64,000 nt of DNA from B69-G16 sp964501905. Its GTDB lineage: Archaea; Thermoproteota; Thermoprotei; Thermofilales; B69-G16. A model generated the notes under the pieces. That model was not told the origin of the DNA, searched no databases, and saw nothing but the letters and a program-made list of their open reading frames with translations. Of this stretch, positions 37,516 through 46,748 are shown one piece after another. Position 1 is the stretch's first letter, and each line of letters starts with the position of its first letter. The stretch spans positions 107,791 through 171,790 of the forward strand of contig CAZCTW010000004.1 in the NCBI GenBank assembly GCA_964501905.1, read 5' to 3'. Position numbers and translations under genes: made by a program.

Positions 37516-38636
37516 GAATATTAATGGTAACCCCCTACTTCCCCCCACACGTGGGCGGGATGGAGAACTTCGTGTATAAGCTCTCAAACAGGCTATACGA
37601 GATAGGTTTTGAAGTAGAGGTTTTGACTACGGCTATACCCTCCGACGCTAAGGTAAACTCGCCCTACAGAGTCAAGAGGGTTAAACCTGGAGTAGTTGTT
37701 ATGAGAAATCCTCTAGCTTTAAGTCTCTTAGGCGAAATAGAGTACTTGAAGAAATTCGACATAATACACGCTCACGACGAGCACGCTTTTACGACTAACA
37801 TCGCGGCTTTAACCAAGAAGAAGCACGGAAGAGCCCTAGTAGTGCATTCTCATGGCTTATTCTACCCTGAGGGCGTGCTCGATTCTCTCGCTATAAGAGT
37901 TTACAATAGAACCCTCGGCAAATGGAGTTTAAAGAGTGCGGATAAGGTTATAGCTCTCTCGAGAAGTGACGGGAGATTCATAGAAAATCTAGGCGTCGAG
38001 AAAGAGAAAATAGAAATTATCCCCAACGCTATAGATCCGGCGGACTACGATACCAGTATAGATCCAGGCGATTTCATCGAAAAACACGGTTTAAACGGGT
38101 GGAAAGTAGTCCTGTACGTCGGAGCTATTATCAAGCGTAAAGGCTTAAACTACCTAATAAAAGCAATCTATTCAATAAAGAAAAAGCATAAGGTAAAGCT
38201 GTTAGTGGTTGGAAAGGGGAAGTTCAAAAAAGAATGCGAAGAACTTGTTGAAAAGCTCGAACTCCAAGAGAACGTAGTCTTCCTAGGCAGAATACCCAGA
38301 GAGGACCTAATGAAAGCCTACAAAACCGCAGACGTCTTCGCCCTCCCCTCTTTAGTAGAAGGAGTCCCCACGGTAATCCTGGAGTCCTACCTTTACGGAA
38401 AACCCGTCGTCGCATTCGACATACCTGAAATAGCCGAATACTTCAGCAAATCCGCCCTGCTAGTACCTCCCGGAGACTTCAAAAAACTGGCGAACGCCAT
38501 TGAACAACTCTTCGAAGAACCAGAGAAAGCTTCAAACTTCGTCAAGGAGGGCAGGAATCTGTTAAGCAAGGCTTTCTCTTGGAGCAGAGTGACTAAAGAT
38601 ATAGTTAAAGTTTACGAGAACTTACTAGCTGGTTAA
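37512..38636 (+). CDS. GT4 family glycosyltransferase
   Basis: 374 residues. MRILMVTPYFPPHVGGMENF is a textbook GT4 start with its glycine loop. Donor domain VVLYVGAIIKRKGLNYLIKA; E-x7-E motif in PSLVEGVPTVILESYLYGKP. TTG start overlapping the GNAT-like gene by 4 bases, so it belongs to the deacetylase operon. Its end overlaps the convergent aminotransferase by 32 bases. Confidence 0.86.
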   Translation: MRILMVTPYFPPHVGGMENFVYKLSNRLYEIGFEVEVLTTAIPSDAKVNSPYRVKRVKPGVVVMRNPLALSLLGEIEYLKKFDIIHAHDEHAFTTNIAALTKKKHGRALVVHSHGLFYPEGVLDSLAIRVYNRTLGKWSLKSADKVIALSRSDGRFIENLGVEKEKIEIIPNAIDPADYDTSIDPGDFIEKHGLNGWKVVLYVGAIIKRKGLNYLIKAIYSIKKKHKVKLLVVGKGKFKKECEELVEKLELQENVVFLGRIPREDLMKAYKTADVFALPSLVEGVPTVILESYLYGKPVVAFDIPEIAEYFSKSALLVPPGDFKKLANAIEQLFEEPEKASNFVKEGRNLLSKAFSWSRVTKDIVKVYENLLAG

Positions 38637-39837
38637 AGCTAGCAACGATAAAATCTAAATCTTTTAAAGCAAGCTTCCCGTGTACAGGCAGACATAAAAT
38701 ATGCTCGCTTAGCACGGTAGCGTTTGGCGACGTGTACCCCATAGCCTCGTAGATCTTCTTCATATAGCCGTACATCTCCTCCGAATCTACGCCCTTACGC
38801 GCTAACTCCCTCCTAACCGCTTTCCTATCCAAACAGTTTATCACTACTCCAAAGCGAGAATATGCATGAACCCCTAACTCCGGGCATTTTTGAAAATCAA
38901 TACAGTTTGTCAAATCTAGATTTGACAAAAGGTACTTAGCGTTAATCCTACGCCTCTCCACAATACACTTCAGTCTAGCTATTTGTCCTAAAACGGCCAC
39001 GGCAGAGAATTTAGAAATTTTACAGAATCTCTCAATCTCCCTCTCCCTAACCGCACGGTTTCCCGAGAGTAACTCAAAAATCCTCTTTACCAACTCCGAA
39101 TCCTCGCGGGTAGTTAACTCCTCTACCCACGGCTTAGCCAATCCATACAAGTTCTTATTAGAGAAAAGGTACATCGGGAAAATCCTAGCTAAAACCGCGG
39201 AATCCTCCATTAAGCTCGGTGTTTTAAGCTCATTATAGAACTCCTCCACCCTATCCACTAACTCCCCAGAGTTTACGACTAGAGCTCCTCCCCCTCCTCC
39301 AGTAATACCCTTGCCAAGTCCAAAACTGAAAACCGCGGCGTCTCCAAAGCAGCCGACGTACCTCCTGTCGTATTTGGCGCCTAAAGCTTGAGCTGCATCT
39401 TCCACAACGTAAACCCCGTACGGCTCTAAAATATCCCTCAACTCGTAGTAATCCACCGGATTGCCGAAAAGATCCACCACCACTACTGCCCTAGTATCCC
39501 CCGTAACTTTCTCTTTCAAATCCTCCAAGCTAATATTAAAAGTGCGGATATCCGCATCGACAAGCACGGGTTTGCCGCCCGCCAACAAAATAGCCTCGAT
39601 TACCGACCCGCAAGTGTAGGCGGGAGCTAAAACCTCCTTTCCCTCAACGCCTATAGAGTTCAACGCCGCGTAAAGGGCGGCAGTACCTGAATTTAAAAAG
39701 AAAGTCTTCTTAAAACCTAAATGCGACCGAAAACTCCTCTCTAGATCGTCAACTATTTCGGCGTAGCTCCTACTCGGAACTTTTAGAATTTCCCCCAATT
39801 CTCTACGTGTAATATTAGCTGCTACCCTAGGTATCAT
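38605..39837 (-). CDS. DegT/DnrJ-type aminotransferase
   Basis: 410-residue PLP enzyme. K176 in SFGLGKGITGGGGG is the Schiff-base lysine and D147 in VVEDAAQALGAKY the pyridine-nitrogen contact. About 35 residues longer than the aminotransferase at 16738, with an insertion after the PLP lysine region. Substrate is a keto-sugar nucleotide by family. ATG overlaps the stop of the upstream DUF1616-like gene by 4 bases (ATGA), so they are coupled. Confidence 0.83.
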   Translation of the reverse strand: MIPRVAANITRRELGEILKVPSRSYAEIVDDLERSFRSHLGFKKTFFLNSGTAALYAALNSIGVEGKEVLAPAYTCGSVIEAILLAGGKPVLVDADIRTFNISLEDLKEKVTGDTRAVVVVDLFGNPVDYYELRDILEPYGVYVVEDAAQALGAKYDRRYVGCFGDAAVFSFGLGKGITGGGGGALVVNSGELVDRVEEFYNELKTPSLMEDSAVLARIFPMYLFSNKNLYGLAKPWVEELTTREDSELVKRIFELLSGNRAVREREIERFCKISKFSAVAVLGQIARLKCIVERRRINAKYLLSNLDLTNCIDFQKCPELGVHAYSRFGVVINCLDRKAVRRELARKGVDSEEMYGYMKKIYEAMGYTSPNATVLSEHILCLPVHGKLALKDLDFIVASFNQLVSSRKL

Positions 39838-40394
39838 AGTCCACCAGGTTTTAAGTGGAGCTTTAACTCAACCCACTGCCCCGTAAAAACCCCCCTTAGC
39901 CAAAGCTCTACTACAATCGATAAATAATCATCCTCTTCGACTACCAAATACACAGGCACTTCCTTACCGTTAACGTCTACTTTAGTGATGATAACCTCTC
40001 CATCTTCTACGAGAGCATCAGCTAAACTTATTTTTAAAAATATTAACCTAGAACCCCCTCGCATCAAGACCATAGGTATCCCTAAGATAGGCCTAGCAGG
40101 GCAAGGCTCAGAGCCTCGAGCCCACGACCTGTTACTCACAAGCTTTACCTTAAGAACCACCTCGGCGTCTCTCTGCAGCTTATTCTCGACGCCAACGTAG
40201 AAAGTCGCCGTGTCATTCACTCCTAGAAGCAATGTATGAGGGTAGTTAGTAGCCTTCATATCGCTGTCTAGAATATAAAGAACAATTACCTGTTGAGTTG
40301 TGAAATTTTGGTATAGGATATAAGCGACTATAACTAAAACTATAATAGCTGAGAGCAGAACATCGAAATACTCGCTTTTAAGCATTTTCTTCAT
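39834..40394 (-). CDS. DUF1616-like extracellular-domain protein
   Basis: 186 residues. One N-terminal membrane helix (VLLSAIIVLVIVAYILYQNF), then a beta domain with the DUF1616-type sequence NYPHTLLLGVNDTATFYVGV followed by ENK and a strand VVLKVKLV. This is the part missing from the small membrane protein at 35383. It is the first gene of a two-gene unit with the aminotransferase. Function unknown; the two half-genes may form one complex. Confidence 0.6.
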   Translation of the reverse strand: MKKMLKSEYFDVLLSAIIVLVIVAYILYQNFTTQQVIVLYILDSDMKATNYPHTLLLGVNDTATFYVGVENKLQRDAEVVLKVKLVSNRSWARGSEPCPARPILGIPMVLMRGGSRLIFLKISLADALVEDGEVIITKVDVNGKEVPVYLVVEEDDYLSIVVELWLRGVFTGQWVELKLHLKPGGL

Positions 40395-40655
40395 GCTACG
40401 TCAACGAGTATACGTAAAAGAGGTATAAAATTTCTTCTATCAATACTTGGCAATAACAGAAATTATTAGAACGCATTCTGAAAAATATTCCAGTTGATAT
40501 CTCCTTTTCCAAATATAATATTAAAAGGTCATTATAATTTTTCAATTGAAAAAATGAAAGACGCGTTTTATAATATAGTATGGACGACAGATTTTTATAG
40601 TATAACACTTGTATAACATTGTAAACGAGAAAATTTTAAGCAAAGATGGGAAGGC

Positions 40656-41399
40656 ATGAGAAAAAGTAGGCATATAATAATATCGATGGCATCCCTTCTT
40701 GTTGCCGCTGTACTGTTGTACTATGGAATGAATTACCAGGGAGTTATGATGAGTATAGTCGGCGCCGCCCTCCTGCTTCAGAGTCTTTCAATAATGGCGA
40801 CGCCAGTGTCCGGGAATTCTGAGCTTGGAGAAGGCGAGTTTTATAAGAGAATTGTTACAAGCTATGCTTCAAATATGGAAAAGCTCTTAACTTCGGCGAC
40901 GGGGTCACAGGCCTTCTACGTGCCTTTTGAAGATAAGGTAATGGTTATAGTGGCTAGCGGGGGATTAAATAATAAATTTAAAATCGATATCCTGCTAGAC
41001 GCTGTGGGGCACGAGTTGGCGAAGGAGTTGGAAGAAAAGCTAAATATGTCAGAGGAAGCTAGTTTCGAAGATTTTTTATCTAAACTGGGAGAATTGCTCA
41101 AGGAGAAAGGCTTTATTGAAGAATTTGAGTACGTAGCTAATGAAGAGCTATTATTTTTTAAAGTGAAGAATCCGGCGACAATAAAGCTACATAAGCATTT
41201 AAGCAGAATAGCCCCTAAGACTTACAGCTACCTAGGTTGCCCCCTAACATCTGCTATTGCGATTTTAACGGTGAAATTTCTAGGAGAAAGCTTTATGGCT
41301 AATTTTAACGTAGAAGGCGACGCGGCCGAGGTAAAGCTAAAGCCTGCGCGTCTAGGCTTTGTCCAGGTAGTCCGGAATGAAAGACGAAGTCTCGCTTAG
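40656..41399 (+). CDS. Conserved-looking membrane protein of unknown function
   Basis: 247 residues. Two close N-terminal helices (IIISMASLLVAAVLLYYGM and GVMMSIVGAALLLQSLSIM) are followed by a ~190-residue soluble alpha/beta part with an acidic helical stretch (EEKLNMSEEASFEDFLSKLG) and the motif YLGCPLTSAIAILTVKFLGE. I do not recognise the family. Its end overlaps the downstream membrane glycosyltransferase by 23 bases, suggesting joint function. The 261-base gap before it is A/T-rich, with a TATA-like TTTTTATAG near 40591 and no other gene. Confidence 0.6.
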   Translation: MRKSRHIIISMASLLVAAVLLYYGMNYQGVMMSIVGAALLLQSLSIMATPVSGNSELGEGEFYKRIVTSYASNMEKLLTSATGSQAFYVPFEDKVMVIVASGGLNNKFKIDILLDAVGHELAKELEEKLNMSEEASFEDFLSKLGELLKEKGFIEEFEYVANEELLFFKVKNPATIKLHKHLSRIAPKTYSYLGCPLTSAIAILTVKFLGESFMANFNVEGDAAEVKLKPARLGFVQVVRNERRSLA

Positions 41400-42930
41400 A
41401 AGGACGACATTTATTCTAGCGGTTTTAGGGTTTTTATGCATTAGGCTCGTAGCCGCAATCATCTACCCCCTTTTCCCGGCGTGGGATCCCTGGAGCTACC
41501 ACTGGACCTTAAACATGATACTCTCAAATAGGGTAAATCCTCTCTCTAACAAATCGGCTTACTACACGAGCGGGATAACCTACGTCTTAGTGAGTATCGT
41601 GGAATCTTCCGGTATAAGTAGCTTTGACGCTGTAAAGTGGCTTAGCCCGGTGATATACACGTTAATACTAGCCCCTATCCTTTTCGCTCTGGGCAGGCAG
41701 TTCGGCGGAAGCTATAAAGCTGGCTTAATAGCGCTACTCCTGTTCGGAGTCTCCGATATAGGTGTTCTAAGACAATCCTATACCATCGCTGAAGGGCTAG
41801 CTCTCCCCCTCTCAATAGTGGCTATGTACGCGGCGATAAAATACTACAGGGAGGGAGGAAAATATAATCTCTTTACGGCAGCGTTGATACTCCTAACCCT
41901 GCCGTTTATCCACCACTTAACTAGCTTCATTATGTACTTCACGTTAGCCGTGATCTTAACATCTCTCGTAAAGTTTAAGAGCTATGAGCGTAACCTAACT
42001 TTAACTCTCATATTAATAGCGGCTTCAATAGTTGTTTTCGCGTCTCAAGCGCACGCCTACATGGAGCATCAAACTTACATTAGACTGCTCATATTCCTAA
42101 AAGGGCTTAACAAGTCTAGAGCCCCTGTCTCAGTTTACGAAGCTATGACCGAGAAGTACTCGGGGGTTCCGAGGTCCTACTACGAGCTACTGTTACATCA
42201 CTTAAGCACGGGCTTTACTCTGCTATTGGCGTTTATCACTTTTCTAAATTTAGTAATTAAAAGGATTAAGAGACCAGAGGAAGTATTCCACTACGTATGG
42301 CTTATAGTCACGGTCGTATTTTTCTTCGCCAGCTCACTCGGAGACTACTTCTTCGGGTGGCTTTTCGACTTCTACGGGTATCGAGCTTGGATATTCGCTG
42401 CTGTCCCGGCTTCAATATTTGCCGCCCGCCTCCTGTCCAAGCTATCTAAAGTAACGCCGGTGGTAGTGCTTTTTGTGATGGTGACGTCCACCATTGGTAC
42501 TTGCGTATTTATCCTACACCAGTTCGACACGATGAATATATACCAGTACGAAATCGATACATCTGATTGGATAGTGGAAAACCTAGGAAATAACACTTTA
42601 ATTGTATCGCCGGCTAGCTTTAAAACTTCCTATTCTCTAGTAAAACTACCCTATTTAGTGACTGTCGAGTCAAAAGATGTTAGATTCTTTAGATGCAACG
42701 CGACCTACATAGGGATTACATTAAGTAGTGGAGGTTACAGCAATGTATATGTTATGTCTTCGGAACGAGCGACGGAAAAACCTTTCCGCACGGCTTACCT
42801 AGTCGTATGCTATGACATATTCTATGAGGGAGATTTCATACGAATATACGACTCGAAAGTTGCCTGGGTGTGGAAGAGTAACCGTAAATGGACTATAGAG
42901 GAGGAAGCTACGATGCAAGCTCGTGGATAA
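41377..42930 (+). CDS. GT-C fold membrane glycosyltransferase-like protein
   Basis: 517 residues with about 11-12 membrane helices. Near the N-terminus the first extracytoplasmic loop has AWDPWSYHW, an acidic motif of the kind that binds the lipid-phosphate-sugar donor in GT-C enzymes (PMT/ArnT/AglB relatives). The C-terminal ~130 residues form a soluble domain (SDWIVENLGNNTLIVSPASF). It lacks the WWDYG signature, so it is not the oligosaccharyltransferase AglB. It probably adds a sugar from a polyprenyl phosphate, perhaps the product of the DPM-like enzyme at 31902. Convergent overlap of 23 bases with the next gene. Confidence 0.7.
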   Translation: MKDEVSLRRTTFILAVLGFLCIRLVAAIIYPLFPAWDPWSYHWTLNMILSNRVNPLSNKSAYYTSGITYVLVSIVESSGISSFDAVKWLSPVIYTLILAPILFALGRQFGGSYKAGLIALLLFGVSDIGVLRQSYTIAEGLALPLSIVAMYAAIKYYREGGKYNLFTAALILLTLPFIHHLTSFIMYFTLAVILTSLVKFKSYERNLTLTLILIAASIVVFASQAHAYMEHQTYIRLLIFLKGLNKSRAPVSVYEAMTEKYSGVPRSYYELLLHHLSTGFTLLLAFITFLNLVIKRIKRPEEVFHYVWLIVTVVFFFASSLGDYFFGWLFDFYGYRAWIFAAVPASIFAARLLSKLSKVTPVVVLFVMVTSTIGTCVFILHQFDTMNIYQYEIDTSDWIVENLGNNTLIVSPASFKTSYSLVKLPYLVTVESKDVRFFRCNATYIGITLSSGGYSNVYVMSSERATEKPFRTAYLVVCYDIFYEGDFIRIYDSKVAWVWKSNRKWTIEEEATMQARG

Positions 42931-44080
42931 TATTTTCATACCTAGCAAACGTATTATTCAGATTAAATCTGCTCACCACGGTTTCTCTAGCTTCTCTAGT
43001 TATAGCCTCTATCTTCTCCTCTCCTAATTCAAGGCACATCTTGAGTTTTTCGGCGAGAGACTCGGGGTCTCCCAATTCAAACAGAAAACCGTTAACGTCG
43101 TTTACTACCACGTCGTCTTTCCCGCCCACGCTGGATTTCAATATTATCCTCCCACAGCTCATAGCCTCGAGGGTCGAAATTCCAATAGCGGGGACCCTCA
43201 CCGGGTTTACTACTATAAACGCCCAGTAGTATTCCTCTGGCATATCTTCGTGGTCAACCCCGCCTCTAAAATCCACCATATACGTCAAATCCAGTTTTTC
43301 CGCCAACTTGATATACCTCTCCTTCTCAGGACCCTCGCCTACAACCCTAGCCATAATCCAGGGATATTTAGACCGAATCCTGTAGAGGGCTTCAAGCAGA
43401 ATATCCAGTCCATGGTCTTCGCTCAACCTGCCCACGAAAAGGATATTCCCAGTTCTCGACACAGGTTTAAAATTGAAATGCTTTACGTCAACGCCATTAT
43501 GGATCCACTCTATTTTCTTACCATGAATTTTATTATTTAATAGATCTCGCATCCACTTCTCGACGCATACGACGGCGTCGGCTCCAGATGCATCGGCTAG
43601 AGCGTTCTTTAAAGTCTTGCCCTTTGGCGGGTTTATAGCGTGAACTATAAGCAACACCTTTATGTTCGACAACTTCTTTGCTAATCGCCAAGTCTTTAAA
43701 ACAGTAGCTCCCGGGACGAAGGAAGGGAGGGAAGTAACTGTAACCCCGTTTAACACGAGGATATCGGGTTTAAATTTAGCCAGGATATATGTAAAAGCGA
43801 GTGCTTTGATAATCTCCCTTATCGACTTCTTCACTACGAAAAAGATTTTGCCGAAAATAGTCTTAGGCCAACCGTAGTACGAGGGAGGAGGAATAGTAGG
43901 AGGTATACGATAAATCTTGACTCCATCTACTTCGTCGACTACTTTCTCCTTTTTATTAATTTTATTAGAAACTATAACTATTTCGCATCCACGGCCATGG
44001 AAGAACTTTGCGAATTTATCTAAGAAAACTTCGCCGCCCCCTTTAAAGTAAGGGAGGGTAGCCTCGGAGTATATCAGCAT
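42908..44080 (-). CDS. GT4 family glycosyltransferase
   Basis: 390 residues. MLIYSEATLPYFKGGGEVFL at the start, donor domain NILFVGRLSEDHGLDILLEA, and the acidic pair in VNPVRVPAIGISTLEAMSCG (first Glu of E-x7-E replaced). The frame is open 26 codons upstream, but the ATG at 44080 follows GGAG by 5 bases, and ATTTATAACT at 44105-44114 places the transcript start just before it. Shares a divergent promoter region with the cupin gene. Confidence 0.83.
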   Translation of the reverse strand: MLIYSEATLPYFKGGGEVFLDKFAKFFHGRGCEIVIVSNKINKKEKVVDEVDGVKIYRIPPTIPPPSYYGWPKTIFGKIFFVVKKSIREIIKALAFTYILAKFKPDILVLNGVTVTSLPSFVPGATVLKTWRLAKKLSNIKVLLIVHAINPPKGKTLKNALADASGADAVVCVEKWMRDLLNNKIHGKKIEWIHNGVDVKHFNFKPVSRTGNILFVGRLSEDHGLDILLEALYRIRSKYPWIMARVVGEGPEKERYIKLAEKLDLTYMVDFRGGVDHEDMPEEYYWAFIVVNPVRVPAIGISTLEAMSCGRIILKSSVGGKDDVVVNDVNGFLFELGDPESLAEKLKMCLELGEEKIEAITREARETVVSRFNLNNTFARYENIIHELAS

Positions 44081-44104
44081 TCTTACTCCATCTTTTTTAT
44101 GCAT

Positions 44105-44114
44105 AGTTATAAAT
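44105..44114 (-). promoter_or_regulatory. TATA box of the GT4 gene at 42908-44080
   Basis: ATTTATAACT on the minus strand, centred about 30 bases before the chosen ATG. It falls just upstream of the second of three in-frame ATGs and argues against the longest open frame. Confidence 0.5.
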
Positions 44115-44183
44115 ACGTGAGTACTTGAATTAATATATTGTTTAGCATAATAGTACATAAAGAAATTAGAAGATGATTATTAA

Positions 44184-44612
44184 ATGAAAGAAAAGATAGA
44201 AATAAAAAAATGTGATGAAGATATTTTGGCTATAATAGTTAAAAAAATCGCAAGAGAAAAATTAGAAAATGGGATGACGATATATTCGAATCCTTCTGAT
44301 CCAATACAGGCAGGCTACTTAAAGCGAAGTAAAGGATATAAAGCGAAACCTCACTATCACCCTAACTTCCCGGATACTAAGGTAAAACCCGTGAGGCAAG
44401 AAGTAATATACGTGCTTAAGGGTAGCGTGCGCCTAACCCTATACACGCTAGATGGGGAGAAAATTTCTTCGGTAATTTTAGAAGAGGGAGACCTGGCTAT
44501 AATCTATCAGGGGCATGAAGTCGAATTCCTCGAGGAATCCTTACTCCTAGAAATAAAACAGGGTCCATACTCCGGCCGGGAAAAAGATAAGGTAATGCTA
44601 GAGGTGGCGTAG
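44184..44612 (+). CDS. Cupin-domain protein
   Basis: 142 residues, single small beta-barrel. Metal-site residues follow the cupin pattern: HYHP near residue 54, then RQEVIYVLKGSVRLTLY and, in motif 2, LAIIYQGHEVEFLE. In surface-glycan loci such proteins are often nucleotide-sugar isomerases or dTDP-sugar epimerase relatives; this one has no clear specificity. The stop codon is followed without gap by the next glycosyltransferase, and its last codons contain that gene's GAGGTG site. Confidence 0.68.
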   Translation: MKEKIEIKKCDEDILAIIVKKIAREKLENGMTIYSNPSDPIQAGYLKRSKGYKAKPHYHPNFPDTKVKPVRQEVIYVLKGSVRLTLYTLDGEKISSVILEEGDLAIIYQGHEVEFLEESLLLEIKQGPYSGREKDKVMLEVA

Positions 44613-45824
44613 ACGGAAGAGCTTAACGTTCTCATAGTAGTGCCATACCATCTATACAAGTATTCACACGGAAACGCGGTTAGAATAAAAAACATGATCA
44701 AATTCTTAAAGAAGAGCGATGTAAACGTAAAGCTTTTAATGTATGATCTTCCTTGGATTGGGGACGGGAACGGCTACTATTATAGAGTAAAGCCCGAAAT
44801 AGTTCTAGTAGCGGGGCTATCCCGTATATTATTCAATCTGCCCACCTTCGACCTAGCGTGCGCAATTTTAGGGCCTGTCAGATTCTTCAATAGGAAATTG
44901 AAGAAAATAATAGAAAGAGAATCTATCGATATAGTACAAGTTGAAAATCTGTGGCCGTTGCCGCCAGTAGTGGATAGCATAAATGGATATCCTCCAGTAG
45001 CGGTAACGCTGCACGACGTGTACAGCAATAGATATGCAGAGTTGATAGAATATGATAGTAGATGTCCTAAAGCAATTTCGGAGAAGATTGTACAAACGGT
45101 AAAAAAGATAGAGTTAAAATATTTAAACAAAGTCAAAGCGGCCGTATGTCTCACCGAGGAAGATAAAGCAGAGTATTCTAAGATGGGAGTTGACAGAGAT
45201 AAGCTAGAAGTTATACCCAATGGGGTAGACCTTAAGGAGATAAAGCCTCAAAAACCGAACCCTTCTCTAAGGGGGAGATACGGCCTCAAGGAGGGGGGTC
45301 TAGTGCTGTTTTTCGTTGGGAGCATGATGTACCAGAATAGAAAAGCAGTTGACGATATAGCACGCTATATTTTGCCTAAAATACTCAAAGAGAAAAAGAA
45401 TGTAAAGATGCTGATAGCAGGCTCTGTATCTAAATACGTCGAAGAGTGCGGTTATCCTAGTAAACTCCCTATAATCCCCCTGGGCTACGTGAAAGACCTA
45501 AACCAGTACTACGCCATAGCCGACTTAGTGGTGATTCCGACTTTTCTCGGTACGGGGTTTAAAACCAAAACTCTAGAAGCTATGGCCGCCGGAAAGCCCG
45601 TCGTGTGCACTCCCAGAGCTGTCCATGGAATAGAGGCCATAAACTGGAAAAATATAGTGATATGTAGTAGTTTTAGCGAAATAGTGAATGCCATATTGTT
45701 TTTAAACGAACACAGAGAAATAGCTGAAAATATAGGCAAAAATGCTAGAATAACGGCGGAAAAATATGAATGGTGCCAAGTATTTAAAAAATACATATCG
45801 TTGTATAAGAATCTAAAAGCTTGA
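44613..45824 (+). CDS. GT4 family glycosyltransferase with probable ACG start
   Basis: 403 residues from the proposed start. Donor domain VLFFVGSMMYQNRKAVDDIA and the acidic region PTFLGTGFKTKTLEAMAAGK. The first ATG/GTG/TTG codon in frame is GTG at 44640, but that would delete the first Rossmann strand (LNVLIVVPYHLYKY). The frame is open back to the cupin stop at 44610-44612, and the codon right after it, ACG at 44613, lies 6 bases after GAGGTG (44601-44606). I therefore extend the gene to ACG; an ATG misread as ACG would give the same layout. Confidence 0.78.
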   Translation, partial: TEELNVLIVVPYHLYKYSHGNAVRIKNMIKFLKKSDVNVKLLMYDLPWIGDGNGYYYRVKPEIVLVAGLSRILFNLPTFDLACAILGPVRFFNRKLKKIIERESIDIVQVENLWPLPPVVDSINGYPPVAVTLHDVYSNRYAELIEYDSRCPKAISEKIVQTVKKIELKYLNKVKAAVCLTEEDKAEYSKMGVDRDKLEVIPNGVDLKEIKPQKPNPSLRGRYGLKEGGLVLFFVGSMMYQNRKAVDDIARYILPKILKEKKNVKMLIAGSVSKYVEECGYPSKLPIIPLGYVKDLNQYYAIADLVVIPTFLGTGFKTKTLEAMAAGKPVVCTPRAVHGIEAINWKNIVICSSFSEIVNAILFLNEHREIAENIGKNARITAEKYEWCQVFKKYISLYKNLKA

Positions 45825-45893
45825 AATTTTAACTAAAATATATAGCACAAATTATATTTATCTACATACATAATTAGTTATGAGTTAGATATC

Positions 45894-46748
45894 ATGTTAA
45901 AAAAAGCCGTAATAACATCTGCGGGTTTAGGAACAAGGCTACTGCCTTATACCAAGGAAATCCCTAAAGAGATGTTACCCATATTCTGTAAAACACCTAG
46001 AGGCGTGTTTTTGAAGCCAGCTTTGCAGATAATATTCGAACAACTATACAGCATAGGCGTGAGGGAGTTCTGTTTTATAATAGGCAGAGGCAAGAGAGTG
46101 ATAGAGGACTACTTCACACCGGATAACTCATTTATAAGATATTTGAAAAAAGTGAACAAACACTCTGTAGCCGAGGAGCTAGAAGAATTCTACTCGCAGA
46201 TAGAAAACTCCACTATTGTTTGGATAAACCAACCGGAGCCAAGAGGGTTTGGAGACGCGGTTAGGCTATCCGAGCCCTTCGTCGGAAATAACGACTTCCT
46301 CCTAGCGGCAGGAGATAACTACATAGTGTCACCCGATAACGGCTATTTGAGGAAACTAGTCAATACTCATCTGAACATGGGGAATCACGCAACTCTTTCA
46401 GTTTTTAAAGTAGAAAACCCTAGCAACTTTGGAGTAGTTATGGGCAAGAATTTAAATCCAGATATTATCCGCGTTGAGAAAACCGTGGAGAAACCTAAAA
46501 CTCCAATTTCAAATCTAGCTTTAATCTCCCTACACGTATTTCACCCAGTTATATTCAAGGCTTTAAAAAGTATAGAGCCCGGCCACGCCAGCGAATACCA
46601 ACTGACCGACGCTATTCAAAAACTAATTGATTGGAGCTACAAGGTATACGCTTTAAAAATGAAGGAAAACGTATTTAGACTCGATATAGGAACTCCTCAA
46701 TCTTACTGGCGCGCCATCAAGCATTCCTATATTTCGTCGAGTGGATAA
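45894..46748 (+). CDS. galU: UTP-glucose-1-phosphate uridylyltransferase (GalU-like)
   Basis: 284 residues. SAGLGTRLLPYTKEIPKEML is the nucleotide-binding signature of GalU. VEKPKTP supplies the conserved sugar-phosphate-site Lys and AAGDNYI the metal-site Asp region. Makes UDP-glucose from UTP and glucose-1-phosphate. Its end overlaps the UDP-glucose dehydrogenase gene by 8 bases, so product and next enzyme are encoded together. ATG start without a clear Shine-Dalgarno, after an A/T-rich spacer. Confidence 0.88.
   Translation: MLKKAVITSAGLGTRLLPYTKEIPKEMLPIFCKTPRGVFLKPALQIIFEQLYSIGVREFCFIIGRGKRVIEDYFTPDNSFIRYLKKVNKHSVAEELEEFYSQIENSTIVWINQPEPRGFGDAVRLSEPFVGNNDFLLAAGDNYIVSPDNGYLRKLVNTHLNMGNHATLSVFKVENPSNFGVVMGKNLNPDIIRVEKTVEKPKTPISNLALISLHVFHPVIFKALKSIEPGHASEYQLTDAIQKLIDWSYKVYALKMKENVFRLDIGTPQSYWRAIKHSYISSSG

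Noticed and set aside
40396..40608. 70-codon minus-strand frame
   Set aside because: A/T-rich promoter region between two genes; no start signal and low-complexity composition.
41377..42930. Oligosaccharyltransferase AglB
   Set aside because: Membrane topology fits GT-C, but the WWDYG motif and the usual length (>700 residues) are missing.
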